Below are positions 39,889-54,299 of a stretch of DNA of 64,000 bases, piece by piece (the stretch's first letter is position 1; every line of letters starts with the position of its first letter). The stretch is taken from assembly GCA_016165875.1 (NCBI GenBank), contig JABBOT010000023.1, positions 1 to 64,000 on the forward strand, in the 5' to 3' direction. A program made the translations under genes and the position numbers. A model generated the notes under the pieces. The model made no database searches. It saw only the letters and a program-made list of their open reading frames with translations, and was not told the origin of the DNA. This DNA comes from Acanthopleura granulata (taxonomy: Eukaryota > Mollusca > Polyplacophora > Chitonida > Chitonidae).

Positions 39889-40379
39889 AATTGCTATCGA
39901 AACACTGAGTCGTTTAGACAAGTCGTGACTGGGTTTGAGTCGTATCGTTATTGTTCACACACGAGCGCAACGGTCAAGGTGATTTGTGTTGGATCTTAAG
40001 GTCTCATGTATGCCGAGCTTAAGACTGGACTGCGTACACGTAACGAGTAATAATTTCCACGAAGCCGAGCCGTTGTTACGCTTACATCACGACTCAGCGG
40101 TCGGGTAATTTCTGTTGACTTGGGTCACAGGCTCCGCAAACATGAAAGCTTAAGACACGTCTCAGCTCAGGTCAACCGACTGTACGGAGTTCGTTGCAGT
40201 CAGTGATAGCCATATATACGACTTCAAGACTGACCGTCAAATATACGTAACGACTCGAGTTGAATCGCGTCGTTATTTTTCATATATCAGCGCTTAGGAC
40301 AATGGTCGACTTGGGTCGAGATGTTCTCGTGTGTGCCGAACTTTAGACACCTGTGGGTGTATGCCGAGCTTTAAGCTCA

Positions 40380-41620
40380 CATTTCTGTGTCTTCTTATCT
40401 TTTATTTATCTGATTAGCCCGAGCAGTACCTCTGTGTGATTCGCTCCTTGCTGTTTGATGCCTATGTGTATGTAGTATCGACCAGTAATGTGCAGAACAT
40501 TGAAGGCATTCATGCCATGACGTACACCACTGTATAATTATATGTGAGGATTACATTTGTGAGAGGTTTTCCTTTGGTATTTGTCATTTTTTCGGGGTAT
40601 TGTTCTCTCCTTCGAATGTTCTATACCACTGACGTGCATCCCATCTTCTGTCCCAGGAAAAGGGTGAGCATGCCTATTTACAGAGCCTACAGAGAAAACA
40701 CGCTATCGTGTGTAATTGTCTAAGTTATGAAAACATTCTCTAATGCAGAAGACAGGCATGATTCTATAAGCCACATAGAGGCCGGAAAAGTTGCCTACCT
40801 GGGATTAATCTATTCTATACAGTATTTTTAAAAGATCAAATTACATGAAAGTATAAAGTATACGACGAGATACATGTATTTGCTGTGTGTCAAATTCAAA
40901 GTCTAAGTCCCCCCCCCCTTTCCGGTAGATATCTATCTAAATTATAATTGTAAACCTGATTCGACAGATTTGCTTGTCAAACTATAACCTCATTTATAAT
41001 AAACTTCTTGAGTGACACGATTACCTTGACAACACCTCTGCCTGTTATAAGAAGACAATTACAAATACAGATTCCTAAATAAAACTGAATAAGACATATT
41101 ATATTTCCTGTTTGAAGGTGAGACGTTTTATTTGTGACCATTTCACGCTTGAATTGGTGCCTTGGTGATTTGAAGGCTGTAGGTATAGTAAGGTATGTGA
41201 CCCCATTACAAAAGCCTTTGTCATTTATTACGACCTGATCAATAACTTCTGGTTACCTAGACTAGGCCTACTTATCGATGCATTGTAAAGAGCAAGTTAT
41301 TTTTGAGATTTTACTTCAATTTCACTTTTAATATTCTGATGCCTTGTTAAGCCTAACTTCACACAGCCTGTCCAAGGAAGAAGACATAGTTTAGGTTCCT
41401 TATAACTTTCACAGAAACATACGCCTTTGATATGTGTCGCTAGATAGTATTTACAATCCATAGTGAAATCCTGTAGTAAAACCAGTTCAGCTCCCATAAC
41501 TTCTGTCGTATCTTTCGGCATGACGTCACATCAAAATATATAGGTTAGATAATTGATCGCCTTGATAGTCCATGACATTATGTGAAATAAAGGTCATAAT
41601 GGCCATAATGCCATCGAGTG
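40380..41620. other. Spacer without a recognised gene
   Basis: AT-rich host DNA with a poly-C run near 40910. No supported gene. Confidence 0.35.
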
Positions 41621-41629
41621 AAATCCATT

Positions 41630-42740
41630 CTGCTTTATTCGGTAGCCTGTTGCTGCTATCCTGTCTTACAGTTCTGCTTTCCACGGTAGTCTGTTGCCGT
41701 TACTGCTGTCTTGCAATCTGCTCTGTTCTGTAGCATTTTGTTACTCCTGCCATCGAATCTGTTCTATTCTATGGCCTTGCCGCCCCTATTCCTGCGGAGG
41801 AATCTGTGCTATTCGGTAGACTGATGCCGTTATCCATGCGTTGCAATCTGTTCTATTTGGTAGCCTGATGCCTTTACCCGTCTTGCAATCTGGTCTATTT
41901 GGTACGCTGTTGCCGTTACCTTTGCCTTGCAATCTGTTCTTTTCGATAGCATATTGTTATTACTCTTGCCTTGCACTCCGTTCTATTCGATAACATGTTG
42001 ACCTTACTCCTGGTTTATGCTCAATTCTGTGGGTTACCTGTTGCCATTACTCGTGTCTATCCTATGTTCGCTAACATGTAACTGTTACCCCGCCTTACAC
42101 TGTGATATTTTTCAGTGCCCTGTTGCTTTTAGACCTGGCTTACATTTAGGTTCCATACGGTAGCCTGTTGGCGGTACTCCTGACCAAATACACACCGTTC
42201 TACTGGGTATAGCCTATTACTCGGAGGTTATTCTCTGTTCTATTCCATATCCTGGTAAGGTTACTTCTGGCTTACCCACCGTTCTATTCCATATCCTGTT
42301 GACGTTACTCTTGGTGTACTCACTGTTCTTTCCGCTATCCGTTGCCGTTACTCCTCGCTTACCCACTGTTCTGTTCGGTGTCCTGTTTCCGTTACTCCTG
42401 GATTACTCTCTGTTCTGTTCGGTATGCTGTTCACGTTACTCCTGGCTTTCCCACTGTTCTGTTCGGTATCTTGTTGACGTTACTCCTGGCTTACCCACTG
42501 TTCTGTTCGGTATCTTGTTGACGTCACTCCTGGCTTACCCACTGTTCTGTTCAGTATCTTGTTGACGTTACTCCTAGCTTACCCACTATTCTATTCGGTA
42601 TCCCGTTGAGGTTACTCCTGGCTTACCCTCCGTTCTATTCGGTATCCCGTTGACGTTACCCCTGGCTTACCCACTGTTCTATTCGGTATCCCGTTGACGT
42701 TACTCTTGGCTTACTCTTTGTTGGCGTTACTCTGGGCTCA
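41630..42740. repeat. Minisatellite, unit about 42-44 bp
   Basis: Imperfect copies of CCCACTGTTCTGTTCGGTAT then CTTGTTGACGTTACTCCTGG run for about 1.1 kb, most regular between 42230 and 42720. The 88-residue plus-strand frame at 42299-42565 is the repeat read in a frame that happens to be open. Confidence 0.9.
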
Positions 42741-42779
42741 GTCACACACGGTTCCAGCTCGCAACCCATTCCACTTGAC

Positions 42780-44436
42780 GTTGATAAGTCAGCTTGTTGT
42801 TGCTACTTGTTAACATAACAAATGGTATAGACAAGAAACACGACTGGACAGCTACATCTCTGACGCATGTAAAACTTGTTACTGTTTAACGATGGTTACA
42901 CAACATACAATGCTGTTTTAAACAAACAACTGCAGTTAGCCTTTCCTCGAATAAACTTCTCGAGTGTAGGGAGATTGCAGAGCAAGGCATCTCGGATAAA
43001 ACGTAATCAGAAGGCCGTTCTCTTATTAGGCAAGACAGGCAAGTAGAGTAAGTAACATTCAGTGATTATTTCACTCAAATTACTTCCAATACATCTATCC
43101 TTATACAAACTTAGTCGGTATTTTTTTCAATTGGTTCAAATCCGCACAAATCCGAATGTGGCAGACACAAGAGTTGAAAATAAAGCCCGCACTCGTAAAC
43201 CTGTCCCAAGGACTTCGCCATGGCTTCCCTTAAACAACATTTCACCAATAGACCCCTGTGAACATTCCTCTCTCGGTAGACAGACTACTGAGTATGCATC
43301 TTGATTGCAGATGTTTAGCAGAAAATGAGTTTTGTATGTATGTATGCTTGGGTTTTACGTCGTACTTGACAATCTTTCAGCTGCCAAAATGCTGCCGCCA
43401 CTTGTACATCATTCCGAAGACACCAGACATGACACCGCACACAGTCACCTTAAACTGACAATTAAACTTAAACCAGGCCTGTTTCCTTGCTGTAACCTCT
43501 GAGTGCTGAGCGCCAAGCGAGGCAGCAACAAGTACAACTTTCGAAGCCATTTCTGTGACCCGATCCGGGTTTGATCCCGGATCTCCCGACCTCGAAAAAC
43601 AAGTTTTGTCCACATATGAACATGCCTGGGATAAATGAACAACACACGCTGTACCCTATAGCCCAGATCGTGTTAAAGCCGAGAAAAGTAGCCACGGTAT
43701 AACTAGTGTTAATTGCATCTTTACTCTTCACCTCAGTATGTGATAATATAGCAGTGGTATACAGGACCAACATAGATCACAGGACTCCTGCAGAGTGCTA
43801 TGGAGGCTTGTCCTGCGATGTACTGACAAACCTGTTGAGAATTAGTGACAGTCTCTATGTGTGACTGGGGGAGGGGGCGCTCGACGCCAAAAAGAAACTA
43901 TCCTTTGTCTGCAGATGTACAAGTATGTGGAGAGATGGGGCGTCCATGGCTAGCTCCTGTAGCGAAACCACATCCTGACAGGTCGTCGGAGTTATCATAT
44001 ACGAAAACGAAAACTGGTATATCCCGGTGAACACAAGCATTCCCCCTCAGCGGTTCGCCAATGTAGCTGTTGTGAGGCCAGCACAAGTCATTCGCACACT
44101 TTTCGTTGTCGATGGAATTTATATGACTCATTAATAAACGCCTTGACGTCGGGAGATCCGAGATCAAAGCCAGGTCGGGTCATACTAAGGACATTAAAAA
44201 TGGTACTTGTTCCTGCCTCAGTTGGCGTTCAACACTGAGGGTTTAGAGCAAGGAAACAGGACTGGTCAGCCCAGTGTTAGTATAATGTGACTGGGTGGGG
44301 TACATATCATGCCTGGTGTCTTCGGCATGATGTTGCAGTGATGGCAGTACTTTGGTGGCATGGACTTGCCCATACCTTCTAATGACTCTTCGTCATCATA
44401 TTACTGAGAAAAATTACGAGTACCACCATAAACCCA

Positions 44437-44471
<35 letters not shown>

Positions 44472-47400
44472 CTCTAACCAAAGCGGAAAGAAGGCGCATT
44501 CAAAGTTTAAATCAGCCAATTATTTATTTTCAGTGTTTACCTTAAACAACAAATTTAACAGAGAAAATGCGGTTAACTGTTGAACTTGTGTGCGCGCAAC
44601 TCGGTTAGATGAGTCAGTCAGATGAGCCCTTTATCAGTCAAGTCACATGGTCAATTCGAGCTCCTGTGGTTCTGGCCCGGCTTCATGTGTGTAGGTATGC
44701 TTGGGTTTATGTATTTTGCGTTTTCTTGTGGCAGGGCGAGACAATGCCGCTATAGTGCTGCCGCAACTGGAACATCATGCCGAAGACACCAGGTATGACA
44801 CCCCACAGTCACATTATATCGATCCCGCATCTGCCGATTCGGATGCACAATTTTATTCCAGGAGGTTTGGACTGGTCATGGCTATTCCGACAGGAATGGG
44901 TCACTGATGTTTCCTCCACACATGACCTTGACTGCTGTCATATATACAAGTGACATATTCTTAAACAAGGCATTAAATATTAATCATTCAATTAATCTAT
45001 GGGTAACATTGATTTCAGTGTACTTCACCAACCTGAGAAAAAACACCCACAGTTACAATGGGATTGGAGTCAACATGAAACGTTTAATACATACCTCTGA
45101 ATCTCTAATACTTGTCACTTTATAACAACACAAAGAAGACAACCAGCATCTCAAGGGGAAACATGGGAATCTATAATGAATATCCCCTAAGCCTACAGCT
45201 ATTCTTGGAATGATTTTCATCACTGACAACATAGGGGCTGAAAAAGTTAAAACAGTACCATAAAGAATATGCTATAAATATCTACACAACGAGGTATACA
45301 TTTACAAAGTTCCAAAGGCAAGTAAAACAATGTGGCCTATGAAGATATGCATAAACAACAGGTAATAAATGCATAAAGTTTTTAGGACATGTATTCTGCT
45401 TATATTGTAGGATATTAAAGGTGTCCAAGTGCAGATACATGCTTTAGGTTTAGTAGTTGAAAAGTTGACAGTATCCTTACTCTCTCTACAATACTTCTGG
45501 TATACCATACCGATTACATATTGTATGCACAAATGTACATTGTATGTGAACATATTGGATCATAACCATTAATAATCATGATAAAAGAGAAAAAGTCTAG
45601 GATATTTCATTTTTCCATAGTACTTGTGCATATTAATGGTGCTGACCTGGTTAATGAGTACGAAGTAGTGCTAGCCCTCACAACATGCCTTTATATGGTG
45701 TGAATAACATACATGTATATCAGGCAAAAATAGAAGTTTAAAAGCTGACTATCAAGGAAATGAAACTAAAAAAGCAAATAAGTGTTTATCTGTAACTGAC
45801 TGAAAACAATTGCCAGTGCAAACCCTACTCAAGTGCAATAATCTTTTACAAGCATATAACATACGTGTACGCCTATAAGCAAGCCAGTGAGAGGATAAGG
45901 GATATGAATGACCAATAGTACTAAAAAGAATCAACTAGGCTAAATAAAAATGTTAAAAACAACCACTCATGTCTGCATAATGTATAGAAAGGTTAATAAA
46001 ATATTAAAAAATACAAGTCGGTCTATATATTACATGTCAATAATTTCCATTTCACAAGTATACATAGTGAGTTGAAAATTCTTGATAATGTTGTGTTACT
46101 TACAGATTACTGGATATCTAAGGCTATTACTGGACATAGGTAATGGGCTGTCCATAAAGAACATACGCTGGGGGGGGTGAGGGTGTATTATATACAAGGC
46201 GCCTTCAGGGTGGAAGGGTGTGTCACCTACTGATGTACATACGCAAGAAAATTTTAGAACATAAACGTATACACACACGCTATTGCACCTATTGGCAATA
46301 TTCACCATACACTGTGTACCTGTGTCCCTAATGGTTGTCAGCCCATTCGCGACATTAACACGTCGTCTGTGTAGTTAGCCAAAACAGTTCAGTCATGGAT
46401 AACCAGAACTGGAAAGGGTATCAGAATCCATGGAGTGCTCATACGAAAGCGAATGTATGTGAAAAAAACAGTGCTATGACGACTGTCAACAGCTTCGAAC
46501 CGAAGTGAAAACTAGCCTTAAACAGAGGTGACCATAAATCAATTGGCTACAGCAGTCGCAGCTGCAGCCAAGTTGACAGTGCCTCTCTTATACCATGTTT
46601 GACTCTGATACGTTAAACTCATGAGATTGCCTAAAAATTCAAATCAATGATAAATATATACCAAACCAGTCAGAACTGCCGTTTATTGTTTTAAACATCA
46701 AAATGTCCCGTTGTTAACTCCTTGGAAAATAGTAGAATTATTGTACTACTCTAAATTTTGGCGAACCTACATGTACATGGTGGTTCAATGTAGTACCTCG
46801 GGGAGGGGGGGAGAGGGGGGGTAGGAATAAAGGCATTCCGTACACAGGAAAAACGGTGAATTTGAGCGTACCAACTTTATGGACGGTCACTTATACTTCT
46901 GACTCCTAATACTCCTTATCTGAGAATGTGACCAGTACTGGTATTTTGATTGTGACCACTCAGGCTGTTCATGTGCTCTTCTAAGGGTAAACATGCAAAT
47001 CTGAGCAAATTTCTTCACTGTTTTCAAAAGCATGTAATATAATCAAATCTCAAAATGCTAATACCAAATACACTTGTAACTGTTCATCAAGGAGAAAACA
47101 ACATCAGAGAGCTTTAATGACTTGCTAAGAAAGCTTTCACAATGATAATTATACTGTGAGAAAATTATACCAATGAGACATTGTCATTTAAGACATCTAG
47201 CAAATCATAAGCAAGTCAAATGGCATCATACAGAGAAAACATTTTTTTTTTTTTACAACCATTTGTACTTTGATGACATTGTTTGTTAGAATTGCATCTA
47301 GTGGACACTTACATGTAAACCTTATCTGCAACATGGCCAACACCATAAGCCAAAAAAAATGAAGCAAACCTGTACTCAAATTATCTCCCTGTATTCATGT

Positions 47401-48170
47401 TCACATTGCCTTTTATTGAAGAAAACAAAAAACAAACCAGAACACGTGAATATAAGGTTTCCAGATAAAAAATAGCCCTCTTTGGCATGACAGTGTTCAA
47501 AAAAGTGTAATGTCCATGTATAAAGCACAAAAATCCACAAAAAATTCTTTTTTTAAATTTAAATATAAAATATCATTCGATTCAAATTACTAATACTTTC
47601 TTCCCTTAAATTAATCTGCTTAAAACCTTGGTAATCCAAGGAATCAAGTTGTTCAAGTTTGCATACTAGTATTTTCCTTAAAATTTCCAACCCACAAGAC
47701 CTTATATTTGAAAGACAGCAAAACTCATGACAGCCCAGTACAATAACATGGCTATGTGTGCTCGAGTGCTCAATAATGTTGCCTCAATTGCACAAATGAA
47801 AATATATCAAGTGCAAAATCCAGATGGCTTTACTAATTATAATTAGTAATGGTCGGGTTAAAGTTTGATTGTCACAGATTCCAAACAGATAGCAAAAAAC
47901 TGCCTTATATTTTGTTCACAACACGTAAATGTGCAAATATCAAGTCAAGGAAATGAAAATAACTTTATCAGCTCAAATCATTAAAGCTAAGAAAATAGGT
48001 TTAAAACATATGGGCTTTTTCCTGGATCATCAAATATTTGCAGTACACATGTATGTAGGTCAATGGCTATAGTTAAAAAAATTTTTGATTTCATTCAGTT
48101 GCATACAGCAAAACCTTCTGCAGAAAATCTCACATGATAAATGATATGCCTTGTTTTTATGAGGAATAAA
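42780..48170. other. Gene-poor host DNA, possibly including a long 3' UTR
   Basis: Contains a (TA)n run at about 44442-44470 and dispersed repeats described separately. No coding exon was recognised. If the exon at 48950-48981 is real, the sequence below it on the minus strand would be its 3' UTR. Confidence 0.35.
43330..44895. repeat. Dispersed repeat family, three copies
   Basis: GTATGCTTGGGTTTTACGTC at 43345 and the core CATTCCGAAGACACCAGACA at about 43410 recur at 44695-44840 (GTATGCTTGGGTTTATG; CATGCCGAAGACACCAGGTA). The core occurs inverted at about 44310-44345 (CCTGGTGTCTTCGGCATGAT). The nature of the element is not known. Confidence 0.65.
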
Positions 48171-48176
48171 AATACC

Positions 48177-48662
48177 TTCAGGGAAAAGACCTCATAACTT
48201 AACGTGAGTGAAAGGATCATTAAAAACTGTATTTGAAAGTACCTTCACTGAAGTTTTAGATTTTTTTTTTCACCAAAATAAAAGCAGTCAAATGTGTTGA
48301 TTGTATGGTGGGTTTTATGAACCATATTGACAATGTGGTTCACACCGACTTTCCTATGGCCCCAGAGCAGGTATTTAATGTCATTTTAGCATTTTCACAT
48401 ACAGGCAAACATAACAGGGGCTCTCTTCACAATACCTTTATTCAGAGCTGAATATAAAGGTGTACACAAAGTTGTGTAGTGTTACTGGTGAACCACATTG
48501 CCAGTATGGTCCATAAAACCCACCATACAGTCCAAACATCTGATTGCGTTTATTTGGGTCAAAAAAAATCTAAAAAAATCAGTGAAGGTATTTTCAGATC
48601 CAGTTTTTAATGGTCTTTTCATTTACCATCAATTCATATTTACGAGGTCTTTCCCTTTAAGC
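48177..48662. mobile_element. MITE with long terminal inverted repeats, copy 1
   Basis: The left arm (AAAGACCTCATAACTT, later ATTAAAAACTG and CAATGTGGTTCAC) is matched inverted by the right arm (GTGAACCACATTG, CAGTTTTTAATGGTC, ACGAGGTCTTTCCC). Arms are about 170 bp. A second copy lies at 62420-62852. Confidence 0.8.
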
Positions 48663-48949
48663 TAATATTAAGTATTAAATGTACAAGACAATTACAGATC
48701 TCCAAGTGAATAAATCACCACAAAATATCACCACTCACAAAATATAACACATATGCCATGTTCAGATAAAATATGTGGCAAAATATAATCACTTCATAAC
48801 TTTGGGACAAAACACTTTAAGGCTGAGATTTTCAATTGAGATCTCCAAGCCTCTGATATTCAGGTATTATCTGCCCTGGTTGACAGCCACTGTCGTTTAA
48901 TTAACCTGTGACCTCATTAATGTTGCTGCTTTCCCATTGGTCAACCACT

Positions 48950-48981
48950 TCACATGATCTCCACATTGATTCCTTCATCAT
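48950..48981 (-). CDS. Possible last coding exon of a host gene
   Basis: On the minus strand a strong acceptor, CTCTTTTGATTACAG, precedes a short exon reading DEGINVEIM and TGA, after two bases that complete a codon. The product is unknown. Upstream exons would lie to the right, possibly beyond element B2. Confidence 0.35.
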
Positions 48982-49419
48982 CTGTAATCAAAAGAGGATT
49001 GTGAAAGTGAAAACAAATAATAAGCAGTATCTATTTTGGAAAATGACAAATGGAAGGCATTAATTAAGAATCTTGATATCTTCCTCACAATTTACAGTTT
49101 TTGTACAAAAACATGCATGTATAATGTTTTTTATACAAATGTTTTGTGTCATTTACTTCCTTCAGAATGTTGCTCAATAAATAATGAGATTTACATACCT
49201 CTGAAACTTTATTACAGGAACAAGCTTAAAAAATTCATGATATTAATTAAAAGTTGTTGCACCATAGATGTATTTCACTCTGACAGACTACTCCATGTCA
49301 GTGAACTTTAATTATTTCACAAGAACACACACATTTCCTTGCAGAATATTCTGTGCTAAAGGTCTAGGTATGTTAATATTGGCAGAGATGTTACCTAATG
49401 GAACTAGATTCATTTTGGG

Positions 49420-49660
49420 AGTTATTTATTTATTTACTTCATTAGAGCTTTACGCCGCACTCAAGAATATTTCACTCATACAACGGCAGTCAGCATTATG
49501 GTGGGAGGAAACCGGGTAGAGCCCAGGGAAAACCCAGGACCATCTGCAGGTTGCTTGTGAAACTTCCCAGGTACGGCTGGAGAGGAAACCGCCATGAGCT
49601 GGACCTAAACTCACAGCGACTGCATTGATGAAAGGCACGTGGGTCATTATGCTGCACTGT
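49420..49660 (-). repeat. tRNA-headed SINE, copy 3, reverse orientation
   Basis: Contains CTCAAGAATATTTCACTCAT, CAGCATTATGGTGGGAGGAA and, at its far end, remnants of the tRNA head (GGGTCATTATGCTGCACTG). It is the complement of the SINE at 26427 and 34077. Confidence 0.85.
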
Positions 49661-49669
49661 GTTTGGGAT

Positions 49670-51460
49670 TTAAAGTACAGGAAATGTGTACATATGTATA
49701 TACAGTATATAAGACTGGTATAAGAATATTTCATAAAGACCTAATGATGACTCACACATGTTCATTGGTGAATGAAACCAGCCAGAACCCTTTGAGCCTT
49801 CTGACAAACTTGCTGATATTAAGCCACAGCCAAACCAGCCAGAGCCCACTTTTACAAAACTTCAAAGATCAAAATTTAACTTGTAAATAACCACGTTTGG
49901 TTTATAGAGCCATATTAAAGGAGACACAATTTATCAGCCAAGTTCTGTGAATGTGAGGCTCTGAGCTTGATTAAAATATGCAATCTCATAGGGTAGTACA
50001 CTTCTATGTCAGTATCTCGTGGGCCCTGCTGCCTATATACAGCACATACATGTACAACATACAAATAATGTACGAGTAAGAAAAAAATGTGCATAAATTA
50101 AAGTAGCATAACTAAAAAGTGGCACACTGTAGCAAGGTGCAGGTGGACAAGACCAAGTAGAACACACCCAGCTTTGATAGAAGTAATATGTGCCTGTCCT
50201 TTTTTATAGTACATATAATCCTTCAAATCCGTATAGACACTCATTAAATCTGGTGCAAAATGCTTGTCCTGCAATAAAAATACACACTTCATATTTTATT
50301 CTTTTTATAAATGTACGCTTCAATTTTGAAAGAATTTGGAGAGTGCAGATGAGGAGAAATGAAGAGGTTAAGGTATCATAATAGTGCAAGCAACCTAGGT
50401 GTACGAGATGAGAGGAGTATATCATGGGACACATCTGTAGTAAGTCCTATCAGAAAAATACCCAGACAGGGAAAAGCGATGAATATGAGACATAGACTCT
50501 CAACTCCAGCTTAGTTTGAACAATCTTTCTTCGAATCTGAGTGTCTTGTTAAACTGTGGTCAAGAGATTTTGAGTGTATTGATACATGTGCTGATGGGTA
50601 GGGATAGGGAACAACCAGACTGTTATGGTCAGTGAATGGGGTCAGACGGAGGAAAAATAAAACAAACCTATGTTCATTGTCTCAACTGTGGGTAAAGAGA
50701 AGACCAAATTTAAAAACTAGGGTGAGAAATGTAGGAAATAATGTCAGCTGTAGTATATGGAAATACATGATACAATACATTTAACTTGACCTTAACTTTA
50801 ACCATGCGGTCTGGAGGCAGCCTACATTTCCCTTTTGTAGGATTCGTATATGCATCCGCTGAAAACAAGGACTATTTTCAGCATTTACATACATAGAGTC
50901 CTCTACCAGGAAAACCCTGAACTAACATCAGAATCCCCTAGCAACGATATTGTCAGCCGGATGATTTCACTTCACTCAGGGTCATGGAGTGTGACATTTA
51001 TCCAAAAATTGCCGTTTCCATGAACCCCAGCATTTGACATCTTCACTTTGGTGGAATGTAAATGGTAATGAGCAAATATAGTGTCAGCATCAATTTCCAC
51101 CATGATGAGCACTGTTCAGTGTCAGTTTTGACAATTTCCAGTGAAGTTACTGCAGTCACATATGGTTACTGGTTATACAGTCACATGGATATCATATTTT
51201 CATAAATGCAGACTCCTGTTGTAAAGCGAAAATTCCTCTGAAGCAAAATTTTATTTTAAACTACTGCGCGTTGAAACATTTTTTTGCAGCACCATTGCTA
51301 TGTCACAAGATGACAGATATGTCAGAGCTGGAGGGAGACCCATGATGTGGTGATTAATCAGCGTTTCCCGAAGTGACTGCCTTTTTATAGCTTAAAAGAA
51401 CAGGCCACATTTTAACAAGGTATGCATCATCTAAAAGGCCATTTAATGCTAGTTCTAAAT
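49670..51460. other. Spacer without a recognised gene
   Basis: A minus-strand segment near 50280 follows a good acceptor (TTTTTATTGCAG), but no clear donor or domain supports an exon. Confidence 0.3.
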
Positions 51461-51489
51461 ATAGTCTCCCATACTTTTTGATATTTTTC

Positions 51490-51790
51490 CCAATGATTAA
51501 AATGGAAATCTTTGAGCCAGGCGTATTCCTGAACTTTTTGGACCATACTGAACATGCTAAAGCACAGTGACGTCACAGACTCTTCGTACATGTCGCCTCT
51601 ATATATCCTCTGATAGCTATATGTCAACAATATACCTGAATATGTATGTAGCACAACACCTGTATCTGTAACAGTTCAGCAGTGAAAAAAAAAATGGGAG
51701 AATCTGTGATGTCACTGTGCTTCAGCCTGTTGAATATGGTTGAAAAAGTCCAACACAGGACCTCAAGCTTTATTTCAATTTTAATCACTA
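51490..51790. mobile_element. Second MITE family with about 100-bp inverted arms
   Basis: GATTAAAATGGAAATC near 51496 and GCACAGTGACGTCACAGACT near 51561 are matched inverted by AATCTGTGATGTCACTGTGC near 51700 and TTTCAATTTTAATCACTAA near 51773. Confidence 0.75.
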
Positions 51791-51799
51791 AAAAAATTT

Positions 51800-52920
51800 T
51801 CCATGCCTAAACATGATCCAGTCGACCTTGAAAATATTGGTTAAGTTCACTGAAAATGAACAGTGTTTTCCTAAAGCTCAAGTGTACTGTATGTGGTAAA
51901 AGTTTGGTATTTCCTTCTACAAGTGTTCAGGAGATAGAGAGTTAATAAGATATGGACAGATGGCTTACTGACTGGACTGACAGATACCAGCGACTATGAT
52001 AGCACGACAATGCAAATTGGCAGAGGGCTAAGCAGCAGCTTACATGTACCACAAATCTATAGACAAGGAAAAATTAGAATGAAAAATGAGCGAAACTTTC
52101 CTAACTGTCCACATGCCTGCATTCTGTTTGCCACTTTTGCAAGTGTCATTTTTATTAAGTGATGGATTACAATAGCTCGTCAGACTTTACATAAAGGCAT
52201 ATTTTGCAGTGATGCCTGCCTCTTGGTTGCAATTAGTGGTTGTGATGGCTTATGCCAGTGTGAACAATTGAGCATGGGATGGATTACAGCTCCTTTCCTG
52301 CAGTTACCCTCACCTTTGTAACAAGAGAATAAGTTAACTTATGTCACAGTTCACTCACAAAGCTGCTGTTTTGACCACAAACATATAGATTAAATTAAAA
52401 CTCTTGCTTCATGATGTGAAAAAGAACAGGGTACAAATATCTCTGAATTTCATCTTCATACCATGAAACATTCACTTCTGCTTTATGGTGCCAAAAAATC
52501 CCGTTTCTGTTATATGAACATGGTGAAATTTGGCACTTTGAACCAACAGAAATATGTAATTTAAGTAGTCAAGTTTTGACAACTGAACCAAATGTAACCT
52601 TATTTTAACCACAACAAGATTTTGGATGAATTTTAGATCTTCCAAACCTCTCCCAGTCTCCAGATGTACAGAAGTAAATATGATGTACCCTAGTTCTTGT
52701 CATTTTTGGGACATCTGTCTTGTTTTTTGCTAAGATACATGTTGGTGTGACAGGAATACACAGTTTCTCCTTTCTCACAATGTTATTCCACAAACAACAT
52801 ATCAACGTCAGTTTTTCACAAAACTAATAGAGAAATGTATTTTTTTGCTCTCAGCTAGCATCTGTCCGAACTTAGATGTGGTAGCATGGCTACCAAAAGA
52901 GCCAGTCTGTAGGGGACAGA
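51800..52920. other. Spacer without a recognised gene
   Basis: AT-rich host DNA, no supported exon or repeat. Confidence 0.35.
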
Positions 52921-52922
52921 TT

Positions 52923-53290
52923 GTAATATGCAGTCTAATACGTGAGGAATTTGGCAATTTACGTCATTTAATGCACCCACAGAATCAATGATGGAATATC
53001 CCCCCTCAAGTTATGGTGCTCTACATGTGGGCAAACACAAGTCCAAACGAATCCAATACATGCAGTACTTTTTAAGACACCACCCCTAACAGTCTGTTTA
53101 ACACAGATTCTAACATATATTACCATTTGTCAGGAATTTGGTAATTTAAGGTATTTAATATGCACACACAGAATTGACGAAGAAATATCATGCTCGTGTT
53201 ATTGTGTTTTACTTGTGTGCAAAGCCTGAGTTCAACACATGCAGTAAGCTTTAAGATACCACCTCTAACATTTTGTTTAACATAGGGTAC
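52923..53290. repeat. Tandem duplication, unit about 190 bp
   Basis: GAGGAATTTGGCAATTTACG...CACAGAATCAATGATG and CAATACATGCAGTACTTTTT in the first unit recur as CAGGAATTTGGTAATTTAAG...CACAGAATTGACGAAG and CAACACATGCAGTAAGCTTT in the second. Confidence 0.8.
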
Positions 53291-54299
53291 GACATAAACT
53301 ACGCCTGTACAGGCGAGCTAACAATTGAAAGAATCAGGGTAAATGAGGTCCACAAAACACCAAACAAGGGGAGGGTCTTTTGATATCTACAAAGACAACA
53401 ATAGGAGTAGAAATATTCTACCTTCCACTTCTGTTGGACACAGAGGCAGAGTGTCTTTCTTGTCTGCATGGAAAATGAATCATGCAATTAGAGTGAAAAG
53501 ACAGCTGACTGTTAGAGTGACAGATGGTTAAGAGCTGACATACACTGTACATGTACTACACAATAATTAAACTAAAAACCTCAATCACTTTTTTTCTTTT
53601 GCTGAAAAAACTGTATGTCTGAGAATATAAGACAAGCCCATAATCAAAACTTTTAGCATTACATGAGTTTTTTCAAGGCTCCAACTACAATAGAACTTGG
53701 GCTATAGGAAATTGTAACCAGTGAGTTTCAGGATTCTGTTCCTGGCAGTTTTCAAGATACAAGAAAATATGACAATCTTCTAGTCCCACGGAAAAAGCAA
53801 TCAAGGTGGGGGGGGGGGGGATTTGGGCATACTAAAGGTCCTGAAGTAGTACATGTATAGTGGTCTAACAAGAGAAACCCGGCAGATCACCGCAAAGTGC
53901 TTCACTTTATATTGTTGCCACCGAACATTAGAAAGCTGATCTTAACAAAGATTACCCAAAAACCCATACCAATGCCGACACCCCTTTCCCCAAGGCTCCC
54001 ACTATTTTGCTTTACTTTGATAAAATTCGCCACCAACATATGGCCCGGAAGAAGAAATCCAAAAGACAGTTCGATTTGGTACTAAATCAACTTCTTGTAG
54101 TTTGAACTCCCATTTAGACAATCTCATGTTAAAGATATACCCATTCAACAACATGACTACTATGGATGATTTGATCGAAGAGATACTTGCAGATTACGTG
54201 CCTGGGTATATTCCTGATGAACCTATTCCGGAAGAAGCTGAAAACTGCCTCCATCGGCCACTGAGGCAACAACGGCCATTCACTGGCACAGATGATCTG

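Noticed and set aside
42299..42565. 88-residue hydrophobic plus-strand ORF
   Set aside because: It is a 42-44 bp minisatellite read in a frame that happens to be open; no start context or family.
44442..44470. Possible replication origin from the (TA)n run
   Set aside because: A simple microsatellite with no other supporting signal.
50190..50292. Minus-strand exon after TTTTTATTGCAG
   Set aside because: No credible donor, and two competing frames with no conserved phrase.
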